NCBI GenBank assembly: GCA_000708525.1
Contig: JMRP01000013.1
Span: 1 to 61,382 of the forward strand
Source of the DNA: Cyanobium sp. CACIAM 14
Lineage (GTDB): Bacteria > Cyanobacteriota > Cyanobacteriia > PCC-6307 > Cyanobiaceae
Direction of reading: 5' to 3'
DNA: 61,382 nucleotides
Shown here: positions 57,613 through 61,382 of the stretch, in pieces
Position numbering within the stretch: position 1 is the first letter of the stretch
How the letters are laid out: every line of letters begins with the position of its first letter
Position numbers and translations under genes: made by a program
Notes under the pieces: generated by a model
The model's database searches: none
What the model was told of the DNA's origin: nothing
The model's input: only the letters and a program-made list of their open reading frames with translations

Positions 57613-58274
57613 TCCCTTCGCGGCGCCCCGCGCCGCGCCGCCAGCACCTCCTGCACACGCCGCCAGTCCACCCCGTGGTGGGCCAGGGCCACCTGCAGAT
57701 GGAAGATCAGATCGGCCGCCTCGCCGGCGATCGCCTCGGCGTCATCGTCCTTGCAGGCCATCACGAACTCGGCGCTCTCCTCGCCGATCTTCTTGAGGAT
57801 GCGGTTGTCGCCCCCCTCCAGCAACCGGTTCGTGTAGCTGCCCGGCTCCGGGTGCTCGCGCCGGCCATCGATCACCCGCGCCAGCTCCGTGCACACATCC
57901 GCCGGCGGCGGCAGGGCGGCTGGGCCGCCGGAAGTGGCGGCGGGTCCGTCCTCGTAGAAGCAGCTGCGGGCCCCGGTGTGGCAGGCCACCTGTCCCACCT
58001 GCTCCACCGTGAGCAGGAGCACGTCGGCGTCGCAGTCGTAGCGGAGGCCCCTGATTTTTTGGAAATGGCCGCTGGTGGCGCCCTTGTGCCAGAGCTCCTG
58101 CCGCGAGCGGCTCCAGTAGTGCACCTCGCCGCTCTCGAGCGTGCGCTCGATCGCCTCCCGATTCATCCAGGCCACCATCAGCACCGCCCCGTCGAGCCAG
58201 TCCTGCGCCACCGCCGGGATCAGGCCGGCCCCGTCGAAACGCAGCGTGCCGATCAGCTCCGGCCCCGGCAGCAC
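57609..58274 (-). CDS. hisIE: Phosphoribosyl-AMP cyclohydrolase / phosphoribosyl-ATP pyrophosphohydrolase
   Basis: 221 residues from GTG 58274 ([20 protein letters not shown]), chosen because family proteins are about 215-220 residues; ATGs at 58388 and 58418 would add Pro-rich residues and collide with the divergent queD-like gene. HisI part: [54 protein letters not shown] and [11 protein letters not shown] (metal ligands). HisE part: [20 protein letters not shown] and [18 protein letters not shown]. Steps two and three of histidine synthesis. Confidence 0.93.
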   Translation of the reverse strand: MLPGPELIGTLRFDGAGLIPAVAQDWLDGAVLMVAWMNREAIERTLESGEVHYWSRSRQELWHKGATSGHFQKIRGLRYDCDADVLLLTVEQVGQVACHTGARSCFYEDGPAATSGGPAALPPPADVCTELARVIDGRREHPEPGSYTNRLLEGGDNRILKKIGEESAEFVMACKDDDAEAIAGEAADLIFHLQVALAHHGVDWRRVQEVLAARRGAPRRE

Positions 58275-58386
58275 GGACCCGGGCAGCGCCGGCCCCCCGC
58301 CGGGGGAGGGCGGATGAAAGGATGCAGGGGAAGCGGCGGATGGAGCCCCCAAGGGACGCGACGTTCGGCTGCAGCGATCCTCCCCC

Positions 58387-58887
58387 ATGTCCACCCCCGC
58401 GGCCCACACCTGCAGCAAGAGCTACGGCGGCTTCCCCTGCTGCCACCGCCAGTGGCGCCACCCGGGCCACTGCCGCTTCGTGCACGGCTACAGCCGCAGC
58501 TTCACCTTCTGGTTCGCTGCCCACCACCTGGATGTCCACGGCTTCGTGGTCGACTTCTCCAGCCTGCGGCCCCTGCGCCGGCGGCTCGAGCAGCAGTTCG
58601 ACCACACCTTCCTGGTGAACGCCGACGACCCCCTGCTGAGCCGCTGGCAGGAGCTGCACGACCAGGGCGCCCTCGACCTGCGGGTGATGGCCAACGTGGG
58701 CATGGAGGCCACCGCCGAGCTGGTGTGGGGCTGGGCCAACGAGCTGCTGCGCGAGCGCGAGGGCGGCCGGGCCTGCTGCTGGAGGGTGGAGGCCCGCGAG
58801 AACGAGAGCAACGCCGCCTGCTTCCGCGCCGTTCCCGACTGGTACGAGGCGGCCGCCGCCCCCATCGAGCCCTGGCCGGCGCCTTGA
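58387..58887 (+). CDS. queD: QueD-like 6-carboxytetrahydropterin synthase
   Basis: 166 residues. PTPS fold with the zinc ligands and active site in [20 protein letters not shown] and [19 protein letters not shown], then [20 protein letters not shown] and [20 protein letters not shown]. The N-terminal Cys-Cys-His and the second HxH are the usual zinc triad. Makes the queuosine precursor CPH4 if canonical. Divergent from hisIE. Confidence 0.85.
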   Translation: MSTPAAHTCSKSYGGFPCCHRQWRHPGHCRFVHGYSRSFTFWFAAHHLDVHGFVVDFSSLRPLRRRLEQQFDHTFLVNADDPLLSRWQELHDQGALDLRVMANVGMEATAELVWGWANELLREREGGRACCWRVEARENESNAACFRAVPDWYEAAAAPIEPWPAP

Positions 58888-58972
58888 GCCTCGCCCGGCG
58901 GACCTAGTGGAGCAGGGGCGAGGCGGGACGCCCAGCAGGCGATCCGCTGGCCGGCAGGGTAGAAACGGGCCC

Positions 58973-59380
58973 ATGCAGGCACCGTCCCCTTCCGATCTCG
59001 CCCCACGCCAGGCCTCCCTGCTGGCGGAACTGCGCCATGCCGAAGGGGAACTCAGCGGCCAGGAGCTGCATGCCCGGCTACGCGGCGGCCCCGGCGCCAT
59101 GGGCCTGGCCACCGTCTACCGGCACCTGCGCCAGCTGCAGCAGCGCGGCCTGGTGCGCTGCCGCCACCTGCCGAGCGGCGAGGCCCTCTACGCCCCCACC
59201 GAGCGCGACGAGCACCACCTCACCTGTGTGGACTGCGGCAGCACCGTGCGGCTCCCCAACTGCCCGGTGCACGACCTGCGCCTGCCGGGTGAGGACCTCG
59301 GGGGTTTCCTGCCGATGTATCACACCCTGGAGTTCTTCGGGCTGTGCGGGCAGTGCCGCGGCGACCGGACCTCGGGCTGA
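58973..59380 (+). CDS. zur: Fur-family transcription regulator, Zur-like
   Basis: 135 residues from the ATG giving MQAPSPSDLAPRQASLLAEL. Winged-helix region (LSGQELHARLRGGPGAMGLA, TVYRHLRQLQQRGLVRCRHL), regulatory zinc/metal site with DEHHLTCVDCGSTVRLPNCP and the second CxxC in LCGQCRGD. T-V-Y-R-x-L-R and two CxxC motifs are typical of Zur/Fur. Zur is favoured because a COG0523 gene lies 500 bases away; Fur or PerR cannot be excluded. Confidence 0.8.
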   Translation: MQAPSPSDLAPRQASLLAELRHAEGELSGQELHARLRGGPGAMGLATVYRHLRQLQQRGLVRCRHLPSGEALYAPTERDEHHLTCVDCGSTVRLPNCPVHDLRLPGEDLGGFLPMYHTLEFFGLCGQCRGDRTSG

Positions 59381-59394
59381 GGGGCCCCACCAGC

Positions 59395-59802
59395 TCAATC
59401 CCCGAGGCTGTCGCGCTGCAGCACCGCCATCACCTCGAGAATCTGGCTGCAGCGCTCGGGAGGAATCGCGATCAGGTCCTCCAGCCGCGCGAGCATCTGC
59501 CGCTCCACCGGCTGGACGCTGCGGTTGGTGTGCACCAGCAGGGCCGCCATGGCGAAGGCCGTTTCCTGCTGGAGCGGCGTCAGCACCGGGGCGGCCTCGC
59601 AGATCAGTTCGTGCCAGCCGCCGCTCCGGAGCCGCTCCAGCAGGCCATCGAGCATCCTCGCCATCACCACCTCACCGAGATCGCAGTAGGGGGAGCGCAG
59701 CTGCAGCAACTGGCGGAGCATGGCGGCCTCCTCCCCGTCGAGCGCCCCATCGCAGGCCACCGCAGCAAGGCCGATGGCGGCGAAGGCTTCCCTGGGGGTC
59801 AT
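59395..59802 (-). CDS. TerB-like protein
   Basis: 135 residues, all helical. REAFAAIGLAAVACDGALDG, with EEAAMLRQLLQLRSPYCDLG, and AFAMAALLVHTNRSVQPVER, QMLARLEDLIAIPPERCSQI match the tellurite-resistance TerB fold (acidic A-x-x-D-G-x-x-x-x-E-E). No other ter genes. Function unknown. Divergent from the COG0523 GTPase, with a dyad between. Confidence 0.75.
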   Translation of the reverse strand: MTPREAFAAIGLAAVACDGALDGEEAAMLRQLLQLRSPYCDLGEVVMARMLDGLLERLRSGGWHELICEAAPVLTPLQQETAFAMAALLVHTNRSVQPVERQMLARLEDLIAIPPERCSQILEVMAVLQRDSLGD

Positions 59803-59816
59803 GACCCGAACTCCAT

Positions 59817-59832
59817 TGCTGACATTTCAGCA
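59817..59832. promoter_or_regulatory. 16-base dyad, possible operator in the terB-cobW divergent region
   Basis: TGCTGACATTTCAGCA is a 6-4-6 perfect inverted repeat between the two divergent starts (59802 and 59879). Zur or another regulator could bind here. It differs from the AT-rich Zur boxes described in other cyanobacteria, so the regulator is a guess. Confidence 0.4.
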
Positions 59833-59878
59833 GCCCTGGCGGCTCTGGCGGGGGGAGCGCGCCGGCAGAATCGGCTTC

Positions 59879-61063
59879 ATGCCTTCCCCATCCGCCATGA
59901 GCAGCACGAAAGCGCAGGCACCGACGCCGGCAGCGGCAGCAACAGCGGCAGCGGAGGAGGCCCGCCCGATCTCCGTGCCGGTGACGATCCTCACCGGATT
60001 CCTGGGGGCGGGCAAGACCACCCTGCTGAACCACATCCTCAGCAACCAGGAGGGCCTCAGGACCGCCGTGCTGGTGAACGAGTTCGGCGAGATCGGCATC
60101 GACAACGAGCTGGTGGTGGCCACCGGCGACGACATGGTGGAGCTCAGCAACGGCTGCATCTGCTGCTCCATCAACGGCGAGCTGCTGGAGGCCGTGTACA
60201 GGGTGCTCGAGCGGCCCGAGCCGGTCGACTACCTGGTGGTGGAGACCACCGGCCTGGCCGATCCTCTGCCCGTGGCCATGACCTTTCTCGGCAGTGACCT
60301 GCGCAATCTCACCCGGCTCGATTCGATCATCACCCTGGTGGACGCGGAGAACTTCGGCGCCGAGACGCTGCAGGGGGAGGTGGGCCGTTCCCAGATCGTC
60401 TACGGCGACATGATCCTGCTGAACAAGTGCGATCTGGTGAGCGAGGAACGCCTCGAGGCCGTGGAGAAGGACGTGCGGGCGATCAAGGGGGAAGCCCGGA
60501 TCCTGCGCTCGGTGAAGGGGGAGGTCCCCCTGCCGCTGCTGCTGAGCGTGGGGCTGTTCGAGAGCGACAAGGTGGTGGAGCGGCAGCAGGCCCCGGCCCA
60601 TTCCCACGACCATGCGCACGAGGATGGGCACGACCACGAGCACGACCACAGCGGCTGTGACCACGAGCATGGCCACTGCGAGCATGAGCACAGCCACGGC
60701 CACCATCACGACCACGGTCACGAGCACGATCACGGCGGCCATGCCGATCACCAGGCGATCGAAGGGTTCACCTCCCTCTCCTTCAGCAGTGACGCCCCGT
60801 TCTCGCTGCGCAAATTCCAGAACTTTCTCGACAATCAGATGCCGGAAGGGGTGTTCCGCGCCAAGGGGATCCTCTGGTTCAACGAAAGCGAACGCCGCCA
60901 CGTGTTTCACCTGGCCGGCAAGCGCTTCTCGATCGACGACGGCGACTGGCCCGGGCCCCGCAAGAACCAGCTGGTGCTGATCGGCAAGGAGCTCGATCAC
61001 CAGCGCCTGCGCCAGCAGCTGCAGGCCTGCGTGGCCCGGGAGGGCGGCAGGGGATTCGCCTGA
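59879..61063 (+). CDS. COG0523 (CobW/G3E) GTPase with a long His-rich loop
   Basis: 394 residues (ATG at 59897 is an alternative start). SIMIBI GTPase motifs: P-loop TGFLGAGKTTLLNHIL, ELSNGCICCSINGELLEAVY (C-x-C-C metal site), VVETTGLADPLPVAMT, LNKCDLVSEERLEAVEKDVR. Between GTPase and C-terminal domain lies a 51-residue segment with 23 histidines, and the CobW C-terminal domain follows (IEGFTSLSFSSDAPFSLRKF, GILWFNESERRHVFHLAGKR). Such proteins deliver zinc (or cobalt) to client enzymes. With zur nearby, a zinc metallochaperone is the best guess. Confidence 0.93.
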   Translation: MPSPSAMSSTKAQAPTPAAAATAAAEEARPISVPVTILTGFLGAGKTTLLNHILSNQEGLRTAVLVNEFGEIGIDNELVVATGDDMVELSNGCICCSINGELLEAVYRVLERPEPVDYLVVETTGLADPLPVAMTFLGSDLRNLTRLDSIITLVDAENFGAETLQGEVGRSQIVYGDMILLNKCDLVSEERLEAVEKDVRAIKGEARILRSVKGEVPLPLLLSVGLFESDKVVERQQAPAHSHDHAHEDGHDHEHDHSGCDHEHGHCEHEHSHGHHHDHGHEHDHGGHADHQAIEGFTSLSFSSDAPFSLRKFQNFLDNQMPEGVFRAKGILWFNESERRHVFHLAGKRFSIDDGDWPGPRKNQLVLIGKELDHQRLRQQLQACVAREGGRGFA

Positions 61064-61171
61064 GCCGCCGAGGAATCTCCTGCGCGGCACGGTCCTCCCC
61101 CCATCGGCTGCTGCCATCGCTACGGAAACCTCTGCCGGCGCGGCTAGGGTGTCGGAATACGAAGCCGTCCC

Positions 61172-61312
61172 ATGACCGAGTTCCTCCTGTTGACAGGCGT
61201 TCTCGCACTGCTGGGGCTGGTGCTGTGGATGGCGCTGGACTCCGACGACGACAACGGTGGGGGAGGCCTGATGCAGCCCGCCCTCATTCCCGTTCGCACC
61301 GGCCGCGATTGA
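61172..61312 (+). CDS. Small membrane protein (46 residues)
   Basis: ATG 61172 gives MTEFLLLTGVLALLGLVLWM, a single membrane helix, then ALDSDDDNGGGGLMQPALIP, ending VRTGRD. The acidic/glycine-rich DDDNGGGG then LMQP pattern looks conserved for a cyanobacterial microprotein. Likely real; function unknown. Confidence 0.55.
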   Translation: MTEFLLLTGVLALLGLVLWMALDSDDDNGGGGLMQPALIPVRTGRD

Positions 61313-61382
61313 CGGGCTCCAAGAGGCGGATCGTCTCGCTCCCAGCGACCTGGCGCCTCCCTAAGAGTTCGCTGAAAAACCC

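Overview
The window looks like a chromosomal piece (possibly a whole contig) of a high-GC picocyanobacterium of the Cyanobium / freshwater Synechococcus type. The reasons are the ndhL - DUF3007 - trpA block, a cyAbrB regulator, two Nif11-domain proteins, a PyrF-PyrE fusion, small secreted peptides of a picocyanobacterial kind, and a cyanobacterial bidirectional Hox hydrogenase. Names come from recognising motifs and family signatures by eye. No database search was run.

Layout. (1) 1-12.1 kb, plus strand: an MFS-transporter remnant, a DODA-type dioxygenase, a lipoprotein, an alpha/beta hydrolase, several secreted proteins (two damaged), malic enzyme, the PyrF-PyrE fusion, a frameshifted RND efflux permease and a phosphoribosyltransferase. 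(2) 12.0-16.8 kb: a TraB/GumN-like protein, a P-type ATPase that resembles the Na+/K+ (P2C) class, and an Hsp20. (3) 35.6 down to 16.8 kb, all minus strand: a run of about 19 kb devoted to hydrogen metabolism, in transcription order hoxE-F-U-Y-H-W, hypA, a beta-barrel protein, hypB-hypF, a secreted protein, hypC-nifJ-DHOD-like-hypD-hypE. Most junctions are 1-13 base overlaps. All six hyp maturation genes are present, and pyruvate:ferredoxin oxidoreductase sits inside the hyp block. Pyruvate oxidation, ferredoxin/flavodoxin reduction and H2 turnover may therefore be co-expressed. The upstream malic enzyme could supply pyruvate.

(4) 35.7-41.7 kb: a tiny secreted peptide, a PAS-GGDEF cyclase, a VOC protein, a Nif11 peptide, then a translationally coupled trio of AAA ATPase (DUF3696-like), PIN nuclease and RNA ligase ending beside tRNA-Leu(UAA). 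This trio is the best candidate here for an undescribed system: an RNA-cleaving toxin or defence unit packaged with its own ligase. (5) 41.7-52.1 kb: housekeeping genes (ndhL, DUF3007, trpA, methyltransferase, cytochrome c, cyAbrB, sigma factor, a matrixin-like protease, an ABC ATPase), including a Nif11-cupin fusion. (6) 52.2-57.0 kb: a DUF1460 protein and a low-GC RTX protein with a recent perfect internal duplication, preceded by a small gene that may be its immunity partner. (7) 57.2-61.3 kb: hisIE, a QueD-like gene, a zur-like Fur regulator, a TerB-like gene, a COG0523 GTPase with a long His-rich loop, and a small membrane peptide. This is a probable zinc-homeostasis neighbourhood.

Three genes in the first 10 kb are broken by one base or one stop codon. 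Two of these are single-base losses in G or C runs and may be sequencing errors.
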